A DNA stretch of 64,000 nt from JBDXHU01 sp039989475 (GCA_039989475.1 JBDXHU010000009.1:310001-374000), one strand, 5' to 3'. Numbered from the stretch's first letter, positions 26,697 to 34,590 are shown. The notes: a model not told the origin generated them from the sequence alone. Numbers and translations are program-made.

Positions 26697-27047
26697 GTGA
26701 CATACGATTTGACCGGAAAGATAAAGCTGATACAAGAAGCAAAAACATTCGATAGTGGATTCACCAAGCGGGAAATGGTCGTAATCGTTGAGGAGGGTAA
26801 GTACCCTCAGGAAATCAACCTCGAATTTGTTCAGGACAAGGTCGCCTTACTGGATTCCCTGCAGATCGGGCAGGAAGTTACGGTCACCTTTGATATCCGC
26901 GGCCGAGAGTACAACGGTCGATATTTCAATAACCTCCAGGGCTGGAAAATCGTTGCTGCAGGAGACGGTCCCTCATCCACTATGGAAGAACAAGCACCGC
27001 CCTATCCCAGCCCTGCTGATTTTGGAGATGACGATATTCCATTCTAG
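26697..27047 (+). CDS. DUF3127 protein (OB-fold-like)
   Basis: A protein of 116 residues (GTG start at 26697; TTG at 26694 also possible, with AGGGG upstream). The whole sequence matches the DUF3127 pattern: DLTGKI...REMVVIVEEGKYPQEINLEF...VTVTFDIRGREYNGRYFNNLQGWKI. The family is common in Bacteroidetes and phages and is thought to be a single-stranded-DNA-binding-like OB fold. The C-terminal tail ends in DDDIPF, an acidic plus aromatic tip like that of SSB proteins, which supports this. It is unusual in this setting and may be of foreign origin. Confidence 0.8.
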   Translation: MTYDLTGKIKLIQEAKTFDSGFTKREMVVIVEEGKYPQEINLEFVQDKVALLDSLQIGQEVTVTFDIRGREYNGRYFNNLQGWKIVAAGDGPSSTMEEQAPPYPSPADFGDDDIPF

Positions 27048-27066
27048 AGGGTTCTGACACCCTGGA

Positions 27067-27094
27067 TAATCGTGGTCTGTCCCCTATTTTTTAA
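27067..27094. repeat. Solitary half REP-like sequence
   Basis: The segment around 27072-27091 (GTGGTCTGTCCCCTATTTTT) contains the CTGTCCCC head of the palindromes elsewhere in this region but not the opposite arm. It lies between two convergent genes and may be a member of a related REP family; the T run could also aid termination. Confidence 0.4.
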
Positions 27095-27114
27095 AAGCCG
27101 TGAGCCCAGCGGTC

Positions 27115-28236
27115 CTATTGAATCGGTAGGTGTTCCGCTAGATTTTTATGGAAGTGCACAATCGCTTTTTCAAAATGACCGAAAGTGAGGTGCTGATTCG
27201 CATTGGTTCCCAGGGTTTGCTGTATGCCGCAAGCAGCCTCACGGTCTTCATCAAAGCCCGCCGTTTTGACAAAAATAGCATCTCGCTTTGCTTCCTCCAC
27301 ATCACAAGTCGACCCGTCAGAAGTCTTGTTTGTCATTCGGTAAATCAACATCTGGGTACGAGTTGGACTGAGTGGCTCGAACACGGTCATTGTTGAATGC
27401 CTGGATAGAATGGAAATCGCGACGTTTGGGAAAAGCTGATACACCGACGTCACCATGCCATCAAGACGCCGTTCCTCAGGATCAATATCACGCAGTTTAT
27501 CAATGCGCCTGAAAGGAAATATAACTCGAGAATTGGAACCAAAATTCTCAACCACCGTGATATTGTCCAGCCCGTAGGGGTAGAAGCTTTGCTTGTGCAG
27601 GGACTTGATGTGGTATCCCTCCATAGTGGTTTCGGCGAGCAGCTTCCAGTTGGCCTCATCGTTATAATCGCTTTGATCGAAAAACTGCTGTTCGCTGGCA
27701 AAAAAGTCTGGCGCATTTTCAAGCATTGAGGCATCTATAGCACCATCCTGGTTGACATAGACCAGCCCGCCTTTCTCTAGCGCAGCAACCTCAACCAGCC
27801 CATTTTCCTGCAGTTCAACTCCCGGGAAGCCAGAGTGCCCGGGAATCTGCCGGAGCTGCCCATCAAGACCATAAGTCCAGGCGTGATATGGGCAGACGAA
27901 AGCACGCGCGCAGCCACTGTCTTTGGCAACCTGCATACCGCGATGTCGGCAGCCGTTGATAAACGCGCGAACTTTGCCGTCATCCCCTCGCACCACCAAC
28001 AGCGGCGTACCCGCCGCCTTCCTCGCCACATAACTGCCGTTCTCAGACAGCATCGCAGAAAGACAAAAGGGAATGGGCATGCGCCGCAAAAGCGCTATTT
28101 CGGATGCAAAGCGTTCTTCCGACAAATAGTTCGCCACGGGCTCTTTCCACACCGTATCCCCAAGATCCGTGGTCTTGTTGTCAATATGCTTAAAAATACG
28201 CTCTATAACTTGTTGTTCGCTCAGGAGGGAGTTCAT
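27115..28236 (-). CDS. Rieske-type aromatic ring-hydroxylating oxygenase, alpha subunit
   Basis: A 373-residue oxygenase component. The Rieske [2Fe-2S] ligands are C96-x-H98 (CRHRG) and C115-x-x-H118 (CPYH). The catalytic domain starts NWKLLAETTMEGYHIKSLH, whose two His residues are the mononuclear iron ligands; the third (Asp) should lie near the C-terminus. No beta subunit, ferredoxin or reductase gene is adjacent, so it depends on partners encoded elsewhere, or is of the demethylase/carnitine-oxygenase type that needs only an alpha subunit. The substrate is unknown. Confidence 0.9.
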   Translation of the reverse strand: MNSLLSEQQVIERIFKHIDNKTTDLGDTVWKEPVANYLSEERFASEIALLRRMPIPFCLSAMLSENGSYVARKAAGTPLLVVRGDDGKVRAFINGCRHRGMQVAKDSGCARAFVCPYHAWTYGLDGQLRQIPGHSGFPGVELQENGLVEVAALEKGGLVYVNQDGAIDASMLENAPDFFASEQQFFDQSDYNDEANWKLLAETTMEGYHIKSLHKQSFYPYGLDNITVVENFGSNSRVIFPFRRIDKLRDIDPEERRLDGMVTSVYQLFPNVAISILSRHSTMTVFEPLSPTRTQMLIYRMTNKTSDGSTCDVEEAKRDAIFVKTAGFDEDREAACGIQQTLGTNANQHLTFGHFEKAIVHFHKNLAEHLPIQ

Positions 28237-28320
28237 AGTGTCTCTTTGTTGAGGTACTACCCGTTAATGGCGCTAATGTGTGCCTGGTTCCTGAGGTCAC
28301 GGACCAGGGCTGGGGATTAT

Positions 28321-28358
28321 GGGGACAGTTCACTAATCCAGATAAGTGAACTGTCCCC
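28321..28358. repeat. 38-bp REP-like palindrome, copy 4
   Basis: GGGGACAGTTCACTAATCC then AGATAAGTGAACTGTCCCC, the exact reverse complement of copy 2. It lies between the divergent Rieske and P1 peptidase genes. Confidence 0.9.
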
Positions 28359-28371
28359 ATTATTACAGAAC

Positions 28372-28394
28372 CTAAAGCGAGGGTATACTCGGCT
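28372..28394 (+). promoter_or_regulatory. Probable promoter of the P1 peptidase gene
   Basis: Contains TATACT (28384-28389), a good -10 hexamer, about 33 bases before the ATG. The block CTAAAGCG...GTATACTC.GG is nearly repeated at 34259-34283 in front of the orphan rimO start, and its right part again in front of rimO (39478-39490). No clear -35 is seen. Confidence 0.45.
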
Positions 28395-28421
28395 CTTTCC
28401 CGCTGCATAGCTGCTTACTAT

Positions 28422-29603
28422 ATGGATGTTGCCATGGGCCGTTTCCCTGTTGCTTTAATCACTCTACTGTTGATTTCACCTGTACTGGCCGAGGAGCGCC
28501 CCCGGGCCCGGGACATCGGCCTGGAAGTGGGCATCTTCGCTCCCGGGCCTTACAACAGTATTACCGACGTGGCCGGTGTGCGGGTCGGGCACAGCACCGT
28601 GATCCAGGGTGAGGACATCCGCACGGGCGTAACTGCGATCATTCCGGCGCCGGGCAATCTCTATACCCACCCAATCGCGGCGGCAATTCATACCGGCAAT
28701 GGCTACGGCAAGCTCGTGGGGGAAACCCAGGTACGCGAGTTCGGTGAGATCGAGACACCGATTCTGTTGACCTGCACCCTGTGTATCTGGCGTGCCGCTG
28801 ATGCCTTAAAGGAGTGGATGTACACACAACCCGGCATGGGCGAGCACACGGTCAACCCGGTGGTTGGAGAAACCAATGATTCAGTAGTCAACAATATGTG
28901 GGCGAACCCCATTGGTCGCGAGCAGGTGTTCGAAGCCCTTAACGGGGCAAGAAAAGGCCCGGTGGCCGAAGGCAGTGTCGGCGCCGGCACCGGGACCCAG
29001 GCATTTGCCTGGAAAGGCGGCATAGGCACCAGCTCCCGGGTACTGCCAAAAAACCTCGGCGGCCACACGATTGGTGTGTTGGTGCAAACCAATTTCGGCG
29101 GCATCCTCTCCGTGAACGGTGCCCCGGTGGGCAGGGAGCTGGGCCAGTTCAGCTTCCGCGAGGCACTGCAACGGGAGAGTGCCGGGCTGGACGCCAGCGG
29201 CGACGGCTCCATCATGATGGTGGTGGCTACTGATGCGCCCCTGACCCCACGCAATCTTGATCGCCTGGCGCGGCGGGCCATGATGGGGCTGGCACGAACC
29301 GGCTCCCATGCCAGCAATGGCTCCGGTGACTATGTTATAGCATTCTCCACTCATCCCGATGCCAGGAAGCCTCGCTCCGGCGACAAGCCAGTGAGCGTTA
29401 AGAACCTGACCAATGAGGCGATGACACCACTTTTTGCCGCCACGGTGGAAGCCACCGAAGAGTCAATCTACAACGCAATTCTGAAGGCGACTACAGTCAG
29501 TAGCTCCCGCGGGGAACTGACAGCAATACCGCTTGATGAAGTTCGCGCTGTACTGGCGAAGTACAAGGTTTTGGGTTGGCAGGAGAATCTGCCGCAGGAG
29601 TAA
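28422..29603 (+). CDS. P1-family peptidase (DmpA/BapA-like aminopeptidase)
   Basis: A 393-residue N-terminal-nucleophile hydrolase with a signal peptide (ALITLLLISPVLAE), so periplasmic. The P1 family is made as a precursor and cut before a Ser that becomes the nucleophile; here the site is G262/S263 in DGSIMMVVATDAP. Other landmarks are ITDVAGVRVGHST, RTGVTAIIP, NPVVGETND and FGGILSVNGAPVG. Members release N-terminal D- or beta-amino acids or D-Ala amides. It is bracketed by REP-like copies 4 and 5, a pattern also seen with the M20 gene. Confidence 0.9.
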   Translation: MDVAMGRFPVALITLLLISPVLAEERPRARDIGLEVGIFAPGPYNSITDVAGVRVGHSTVIQGEDIRTGVTAIIPAPGNLYTHPIAAAIHTGNGYGKLVGETQVREFGEIETPILLTCTLCIWRAADALKEWMYTQPGMGEHTVNPVVGETNDSVVNNMWANPIGREQVFEALNGARKGPVAEGSVGAGTGTQAFAWKGGIGTSSRVLPKNLGGHTIGVLVQTNFGGILSVNGAPVGRELGQFSFREALQRESAGLDASGDGSIMMVVATDAPLTPRNLDRLARRAMMGLARTGSHASNGSGDYVIAFSTHPDARKPRSGDKPVSVKNLTNEAMTPLFAATVEATEESIYNAILKATTVSSSRGELTAIPLDEVRAVLAKYKVLGWQENLPQE

Positions 29604-29617
29604 CAGCATTCAGTTAT

Positions 29618-29655
29618 GGGGACAGTTCACTAATCTGGATAAGTGAACTGTCCCC
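29618..29655. repeat. 38-bp REP-like palindrome, copy 5
   Basis: GGGGACAGTTCACTAATCT then GGATAAGTGAACTGTCCCC. It lies 14 bases after the P1 peptidase stop and 5 bases from the TAA that ends a truncated SDR gene on the other strand. Confidence 0.9.
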
Positions 29656-29660
29656 ATTAT

Positions 29661-29825
29661 TTAGGGTCTCGGGCCGGGCTGTTCCAGGCGCTCGATGCTG
29701 CGCGTCAGCACCCTGACCCAATAGCCACGGGCCTTCAGTTCCCGGGTGACAAATTTACCCAGGTAGCCGGTGGCACCGGCAACCAGTAGACGAGGGTTCT
29801 CTGGAAGTTGGCTCAAGTCACTCAC
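29661..29825 (-). pseudogene. Truncated NAD(P)-binding SDR/NmrA-like gene
   Basis: A 54-codon frame that opens with a GTG overlapping the marC stop (GTGA) and reads as the N-terminus of an atypical SDR: LLVAGATGYLGKFVTRELKARG with the Rossmann GATGYLG motif, then VRVLTRS. Such proteins are normally 280-350 residues. The homology is still intact when the frame hits TAA, 5 bases before REP-like palindrome copy 5, so the rest of the gene has been deleted at the repeat. It was evidently the second gene of a marC operon. Confidence 0.8.
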
Positions 29826-30430
29826 AGCAAAAAGTACTGTTCGATACCAGCCAGTATGCTGGTGACGGCTACGGATGCGAGTATCAAGCCCATCACCCTG
29901 CTGATAATGCTGGCACCGGCATTACCAATGACCCTGTGCACAAAGCTGGATGCCAACATCAGCACCATGACAACCAGCAACACGGCCAGGATCATGCCGC
30001 TGACCTGCACCTGCTCAAACAGGGTGTACTTGGTGTTTTCGGTTTGCATTACCGCAGCCAGCATCGCACCGGGGGATGCAATTGAAGGCACCGCCAGGGG
30101 AAACACCGCTGTGTCCGTGGCTGAGCCAATCATCTTCATTTCTTCCTGGGGCTTGCTATCGCCAAAAATCATGCTGAGAGCGAACAGAAACAACACAATA
30201 CCGCCGGCGATCTGGAAGGCAGGCAGAGGAATAGCCAGCGAGGTCAATATCACTTCGCCAACGACCACGAAGAACAGGAGAATAGCCGCAGCGATGAGTG
30301 TCGCCTGAATCGCCACCTTGCGTTTGGCAAGCTCATCCAGTTTGCTGGTGACGGCGATGTAGACGGGCACTGTGCCAATCGGATCTATGACCGCGAAGAA
30401 CACGATAAACGTGGCCAGCAAATCGATCAT
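29822..30430 (-). CDS. MarC-family integral membrane protein
   Basis: A 202-residue protein with six hydrophobic segments of the MarC (UPF0056) family. Typical motifs are FFAVIDPIGTVPVYIAVT in helix 1 and AVPSIASPGAMLAAVM in the middle re-entrant region. Once thought to be linked to multiple antibiotic resistance, its real function is unsettled; a transport role is likely. The stop overlaps the start of a truncated SDR gene. Confidence 0.92.
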   Translation of the reverse strand: MIDLLATFIVFFAVIDPIGTVPVYIAVTSKLDELAKRKVAIQATLIAAAILLFFVVVGEVILTSLAIPLPAFQIAGGIVLFLFALSMIFGDSKPQEEMKMIGSATDTAVFPLAVPSIASPGAMLAAVMQTENTKYTLFEQVQVSGMILAVLLVVMVLMLASSFVHRVIGNAGASIISRVMGLILASVAVTSILAGIEQYFLL

Positions 30431-30567
30431 TGATATTCCCCCTGCAGACCAGGTCCTGCTGACCCTGGAGTTGCTATTGCTTATTGTCCTGCTGAGTGTA
30501 GTGCATCTGGCATTCCAGTGTTGCCGGGGTTAGCATAAAAGCACACTCATACAAGAGCAAGGCGCTG

Positions 30568-31857
30568 ATGCGCTCGATCCTGATCAGCCTGGCTTCCCTC
30601 ATTGGCTCGTCGTTCTTCGTTCAATTCTCGAACGCGGCGGTGATCACGTTCGTGGCGATCATCATCGCGGAGAGTGGAGGAACGCAGTCCGACGTTGCCC
30701 TGATCGCTTCCGCTTACTCCGTAGGGTTTATCCTCGGGTGTTTCCTCGCGCCGCCGCAGATCTTCCGCATTGGCCTGGTCAGGGGCTACGCCGCAGCAGC
30801 CGGCGTCATGACCATTGCCATTGTAGCGCTGGAGCTACTGGACGGCATTGCTGCCCTCACTGTCTTGCGCTTTCTGATGGGTGCCTCTTTTGCCGCAGTG
30901 ATGGCTATCGCTGACAGCTGGATCAATGACAAGGCCCCGAGCGACCAGCGCGGCCGGATACTCGCGGTGTACTCGGTATTCCTCGGTCTCGCGTCGATAC
31001 TCAGCCAGGTGTTCTTCCTGACACTGGATGCCACCGAAGACGGTTTCGTGCTGACATTTGCTATTTCAATGAACATGGCCGTTGTGCTGGTCGCACTGGG
31101 GACAACCAAGCAACCCAAGTTAGGCGGTACAGCCCCTAAATACCTGCGCCCGCTAAGCTTCGTGTCGACACCTGCCACCATCGCGGCGTTTAACTCAGGT
31201 TTCTGTACCACCGCAATCATCGCGATCACACCTTTTTATCTGGCTGAACACGGCGTAGATGAAAACCTGATCGCTATGGTGATAGGCGCAATCTACCTGG
31301 GCAGGCTGGCGTGCCAGTGGCCCATCGGCCTGATATCGGATCGCCTGGATCGCCGCACATTACTATTTGCCCTGTCGGTGGCAGTTATCGCACTGTGCTT
31401 TCTTAGCCTGTTGGTTGGCGGCGGCCAGGGCCAGAACATCACCGGCGACAGGGGTGTGCTGGTTCAGGCGCTGGGATTTCTGGTCAGCTTCGCCCTCGGC
31501 GGCGCCTTATATCCCATGTACTCCGTGGCCGCCGCCCTGGCCTTCGATCGTGCCGAGGGACGCTCCATGATGGAGATCTCCACCACCATGCTGGTCGTGC
31601 ACTCGATCGGCGCCATCATGGGCCCCATCGCGGTAATTTTCCTGAGCGGATTTTTTGGCGACTTCGCCTTACATGTGGCCTCCATGTTTACCTGCGCCCT
31701 TGTTGCTGTCTCCTGCGTCGTGGGTAAAGCGATTCGGGCTCCAGCCGAATCTCCAACAAAGGCGGTGGCGTCGGTTACTACCAACAGTGTCGGGATGGCG
31801 GAGACAAGCGCCGAGATCGTAGAAGAGCGCATCGAAGAACAATCAACCGCTAGCTGA
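30568..31857 (+). CDS. MFS transporter (YcaD-like)
   Basis: A 429-residue major facilitator with 12 predicted membrane helices. The segment DSWINDKAPSDQRGRILAVYSVF in the loop between helices 4 and 5 and the helix 8-9 region GLISDRLDRRTLLF (the MFS DRxxRR signature) point to the YcaD/UMF1-like branch of unknown substrate. A polar C-terminal tail of about 40 residues is cytoplasmic. An AAGG motif precedes the ATG. It stands alone; a degenerate REP-like copy follows. Confidence 0.88.
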   Translation: MRSILISLASLIGSSFFVQFSNAAVITFVAIIIAESGGTQSDVALIASAYSVGFILGCFLAPPQIFRIGLVRGYAAAAGVMTIAIVALELLDGIAALTVLRFLMGASFAAVMAIADSWINDKAPSDQRGRILAVYSVFLGLASILSQVFFLTLDATEDGFVLTFAISMNMAVVLVALGTTKQPKLGGTAPKYLRPLSFVSTPATIAAFNSGFCTTAIIAITPFYLAEHGVDENLIAMVIGAIYLGRLACQWPIGLISDRLDRRTLLFALSVAVIALCFLSLLVGGGQGQNITGDRGVLVQALGFLVSFALGGALYPMYSVAAALAFDRAEGRSMMEISTTMLVVHSIGAIMGPIAVIFLSGFFGDFALHVASMFTCALVAVSCVVGKAIRAPAESPTKAVASVTTNSVGMAETSAEIVEERIEEQSTAS

Positions 31858-31943
31858 GTTCCAATTAGCAGGTGTTCCACGCTCTCGCGGACGATGTGGG
31901 CGTCATTCTGACAGAGCAAGTAGTCCGGTATCGGACCATTTCT

Positions 31944-31981
31944 GTGTGCGGTTCACTTAACTAGATAAGTGAACTGTCACC
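31944..31981. repeat. 38-bp REP-like palindrome, copy 6 (degenerate)
   Basis: GTGTGCGGTTCACTTAACT then AGATAAGTGAACTGTCACC. The inner arms are kept but the outer GGGGACAG/CTGTCCCC ends have decayed. It is the right-most copy in the window. Confidence 0.75.
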
Positions 31982-32145
31982 GGAATTCTGTCCGCGGAAT
32001 TCCCGGGTCTCAAGCAGCGTCTCCAACCCAATCTCCGCACCCGCATTGCAGTAAACGCACACATAGTATTTTCTGAGGCACACCTCGGGCAACCGGAATA
32101 CACCAGGCGCCTGCCACGCACTTACGCTGTACAAACATCTTGTAA
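31982..32145. other. Intergenic stretch between REP copy 6 and the TetR operator
   Basis: No convincing gene. On the minus strand a 57-codon frame (32134 to 31961, TTG start) has three cysteines (CLRKYYVCVYC) and ends inside REP copy 6; I cannot identify it. On the plus strand the 32065-32100 part can be read as VFSEAHLGQPEY, which resembles LFSEALIGQQCY encoded around 34441-34476, so both may be remnants of one gene family. Confidence 0.4.
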
Positions 32146-32161
32146 CATATCACTTGATATG
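32146..32161. promoter_or_regulatory. Palindromic TetR operator
   Basis: CATATCA-CT-TGATATG, two perfect 7-base arms, ends 14 bases before the TetR start codon. Position and symmetry fit autorepression by the TetR-family protein and control of the two genes behind it. Confidence 0.65.
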
Positions 32162-32175
32162 CTTAAATTTCGCTC

Positions 32176-32763
32176 ATGCCAAGAATCGCAGACAAACAGG
32201 AACGCAGGGAAAAAATAGTCGACGCCGCTTACCGGGTTATCGTCAGAGAAGGGCTTGGTGGTACTTCTATGAGGGCGGTTGCCACAGAAGCTGGATGCAC
32301 TATCGGCTTGATTAATCACTGGTTCTCTTCACGCGATGACCTGGTTGAGGCAACATTCGAACGCGCGATGAATGTTGAGCTCGCGCACGCAGCCGCGGCT
32401 GTTGACGGACCGGCCTCCTACATTGACGCAGCCAGCGGTTTTCTTCCAACAGATGGACATCGGCGGGACGCGGCGAAAATCTGGATTGCGTTCTACGCCA
32501 TGGTTCTGAGCGGCCCGGGGGAGGACATGCACCGTACCGCACGTTGCAAGGCCATTCGCCGAACGATGGTGCAGGGTCTCAGGGCGCATTTCGACTTGCC
32601 CACGTGCCACGACATTGTTGATCGAGTTCTGGTTCTGGTCGATGGGATAGCTATCAATGCGCTGCTTGATCCCACACGCTGGACGCGTGCCCGCCAACTT
32701 GCAGTGCTACACGAAGGACTTGAAAACACCCTGGCCCACCATCCTGAAAATCCAAAAGGGTAA
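32176..32763 (+). CDS. TetR/AcrR-family regulator
   Basis: A 195-residue regulator. The N-terminal DNA-binding domain (about 8-55) reads KQERREKIVDAAYRVIVREG then GGTSMRAVATEAGCTIGLINHWFSSRDDL, a standard TetR helix-turn-helix; the C-terminal ligand domain resembles BetI-type repressors. It heads a three-gene operon with a DUF385 protein and a quinone-oxidoreductase-like enzyme, which it probably represses through the palindrome just upstream. The inducer is unknown. Confidence 0.92.
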   Translation: MPRIADKQERREKIVDAAYRVIVREGLGGTSMRAVATEAGCTIGLINHWFSSRDDLVEATFERAMNVELAHAAAAVDGPASYIDAASGFLPTDGHRRDAAKIWIAFYAMVLSGPGEDMHRTARCKAIRRTMVQGLRAHFDLPTCHDIVDRVLVLVDGIAINALLDPTRWTRARQLAVLHEGLENTLAHHPENPKG

Positions 32764-32767
32764 CAAC

Positions 32768-33247
32768 ATGGAGAAATTACTATTCTCAATAATCAATCCT
32801 CTGGTCAGGTTAATCCTTCGCTCTCCCGCACATTCTCTTATGAGCCACAACACGGTGCTTCTGGAATTCACCGGTAGGAAGAGTGGCAAGAAATATGCAA
32901 TGCCGGTTAGTTACTACCAAGCCAACGCGCATGTTTACTGCTTCACAGACAAGGCTAATCAGTGGTGGCGCAACCTGGTTAGTGGTGATCCGATAAGTCT
33001 GTTCTTGCGCGGGCGCTCACTGGCTGGCAAGCCCAGCGTATCTACGACAGCCACCGAAGAAACCCAGGCAATACTGCGCAGCTTTCTCATTGCGAGCCCT
33101 CGCGATGCCTCCCACGCAGGAGTAGCTTTGGATTCTGCCGGACAGCCCTGTGACGATGACATCGCCGCCGCCTGCGAAAAACTGGTGTTAATTTCTATTG
33201 ACCTTGAAACGATGGGCGGCGCCAGCGCTGGAGAGCAGCCCCTGTGA
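32768..33247 (+). CDS. Nitroreductase/deazaflavin-dependent (DUF385) family protein
   Basis: A 159-residue protein of the split-barrel Ddn-like family. MSHNTVLLEFTGRKSGKKYAMPVSYYQ is the family hallmark, the GRKSGK loop binding the flavin or F420 phosphate. Members use F420 in actinobacteria, but many gammaproteobacterial ones must use another flavin or bind none. The start at 32768 lies 4 bases after the TetR stop. Its stop overlaps the GTG of the next gene, so the three genes are translationally linked. Confidence 0.82.
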   Translation: MEKLLFSIINPLVRLILRSPAHSLMSHNTVLLEFTGRKSGKKYAMPVSYYQANAHVYCFTDKANQWWRNLVSGDPISLFLRGRSLAGKPSVSTTATEETQAILRSFLIASPRDASHAGVALDSAGQPCDDDIAAACEKLVLISIDLETMGGASAGEQPL

Positions 33248-34206
33248 AGGCAATAAGCTACTCAGTGCCTGCCAACCGGTCAGGTACCCCAAAAGTCCAG
33301 CTGGTAGATCTACCTGTCCCGCAGGCCAAAGCAGGCCATGTGCTGGTTCGTGTGTGTTATGCGGGCTTAAACAACTTCGACCAGGAGACATCGAGCGGAA
33401 CACGGAATCGTGCCCTGGCCTGGGCGCTGAAGAGGCATAAGGTGGTATCTGGTATCGAGATGTCAGGGCTCGCCATGAGCGATGGTAAGCAGATTAAAAG
33501 GGGTGATCGGGTGGTGGGCTACACGAATATTTTTCGGGGCCCATTTTTTCACGCTGAATACGTGGTTGTTCCTGAGCACAAACTCACCCAGATACCTGAA
33601 GACCACTCTCTGGAGGGCGCTGCATCCCTAATCGGTGGGGCGCTTACGTCTATCGCTGCCATAGAGCGAATCGCCGACGTAAAGCCTGACGATAACATCC
33701 TGATTACCGGCGCCACCGGCAGTGTCGGCATTACCGCTGTTCAGCTAGCTGCGCACCTTGGTGCCAGAGTCTCGGGTGTATGTCATTCGACTCAGACAGA
33801 GTTCCTCGCCCAGGAAGGTGCGACCGTGGCTTATGCTTATGATCGCAACGAGATGCCCAGGAAAGACAAGCAGTTCGATCTGGTATTCGATACTGCACCC
33901 ACGCTTTCATTTTCCGCTTGCACGGGCTACCTGAAACCGAGGGGCACCTATATCACTACCATGCCCCATCTGGATATTGGTGGGTTTGCCAAGAGCCTGT
34001 TTTCCAAAAATAAATGGGGCTATCTAATGGAAGCAGATACGGACACGAAGCGCATGGCACGTTTACACGCACTCATGCAGGATGGGGCATTCCGGCCGGT
34101 GGTAGACAGTATCTACCCACTGGAACAGGCGCGGAATGCCTTCGACCGCCAATTGCAGCCAGGCAAGCGGGGGAAAATTCTTATCAAATTTGGTGAGGGC
34201 TCGTAG
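33244..34206 (+). CDS. Zinc-type alcohol dehydrogenase-like / quinone oxidoreductase
   Basis: A 320-residue MDR-superfamily oxidoreductase. The N-terminal GroES-like domain (LVRVCYAGLNNFDQE, GIEMSGLAM, GDRVVGYT) and the NAD(P)-binding domain with ILITGATGSVGITAVQLAAHLGARV are clear. There is no structural zinc Cys cluster, which puts it with quinone oxidoreductases (QOR-like) rather than true ADHs. GTG start overlapping the previous stop (GTGA). As the last gene of the TetR operon it probably reduces an electrophile or quinone. Confidence 0.88.
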   Translation: MKAISYSVPANRSGTPKVQLVDLPVPQAKAGHVLVRVCYAGLNNFDQETSSGTRNRALAWALKRHKVVSGIEMSGLAMSDGKQIKRGDRVVGYTNIFRGPFFHAEYVVVPEHKLTQIPEDHSLEGAASLIGGALTSIAAIERIADVKPDDNILITGATGSVGITAVQLAAHLGARVSGVCHSTQTEFLAQEGATVAYAYDRNEMPRKDKQFDLVFDTAPTLSFSACTGYLKPRGTYITTMPHLDIGGFAKSLFSKNKWGYLMEADTDTKRMARLHALMQDGAFRPVVDSIYPLEQARNAFDRQLQPGKRGKILIKFGEGS

Positions 34207-34258
34207 AGACGCCGGGGAACAGGTCAAGCACGATCCAATTAGCCAGACTGAATTCTCG

Positions 34259-34283
34259 CTAAAGCGCGAGTATACTCCGGGCT
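34259..34283 (+). promoter_or_regulatory. Promoter left in front of the orphan rimO start
   Basis: TATACT at 34271-34276, set in a block very similar to 28372-28394 and partly to the sequence before intact rimO (TATACT at 39481-39486). It presumably drove the original rimO and may still transcribe into the pseudogene region. Confidence 0.45.
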
Positions 34284-34302
34284 TTAGTCACGACAGTAAA
34301 TA

Positions 34303-34353
34303 GATGAGCGAGACCTCAAACAAAGTCGGCTTCGTCAGCCTCGGCTGCCCAAA
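34303..34353 (+). pseudogene. rimO: Orphan 5' end of rimO
   Basis: Seventeen codons, MSETSNKVGFVSLGCPK, matching the first 17 of the intact rimO at 39517 (MSNSTHKVGFVSLGCPK; 42 of 51 bases identical by eye). Homology stops abruptly after the lysine codon and foreign sequence follows. This marks the left boundary of a 5.2-kb insertion or rearrangement between two rimO starts. At 82% identity it is not a recent perfect duplication, so one of the two starts probably came from another lineage. Confidence 0.8.
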
Positions 34354-34590
34354 AGTGCGCTACTGCATACATTACAAATTTCCCCCTGATAGTTATCGCA
34401 GTCCCAACTCCCCATGAACACACGCCGTCGTGCGTACAGTTTATTTTCTGAAGCTTTGATCGGGCAACAGTGTTATCTCGCCTTGCGTCGATACGCCCCT
34501 GGGCTTTGGCCAGCCAAACGAGCAAAGGGGTGGTTGAAGGCACTCACCTCGCTGTACCCCAACTGCATTCCCCGCATGCTAATACTGACA

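Noticed and set aside
31923..31936. Small hairpin GTCCG-GTAT-CGGAC considered as terminator of the MFS gene
   Set aside because: Only a five-base stem and no clear T run.
20294..31981. 38-bp palindromes considered as a CRISPR array
   Set aside because: Copies are 1-5 kb apart, separated by ordinary genes, with no regular spacers and no cas genes.
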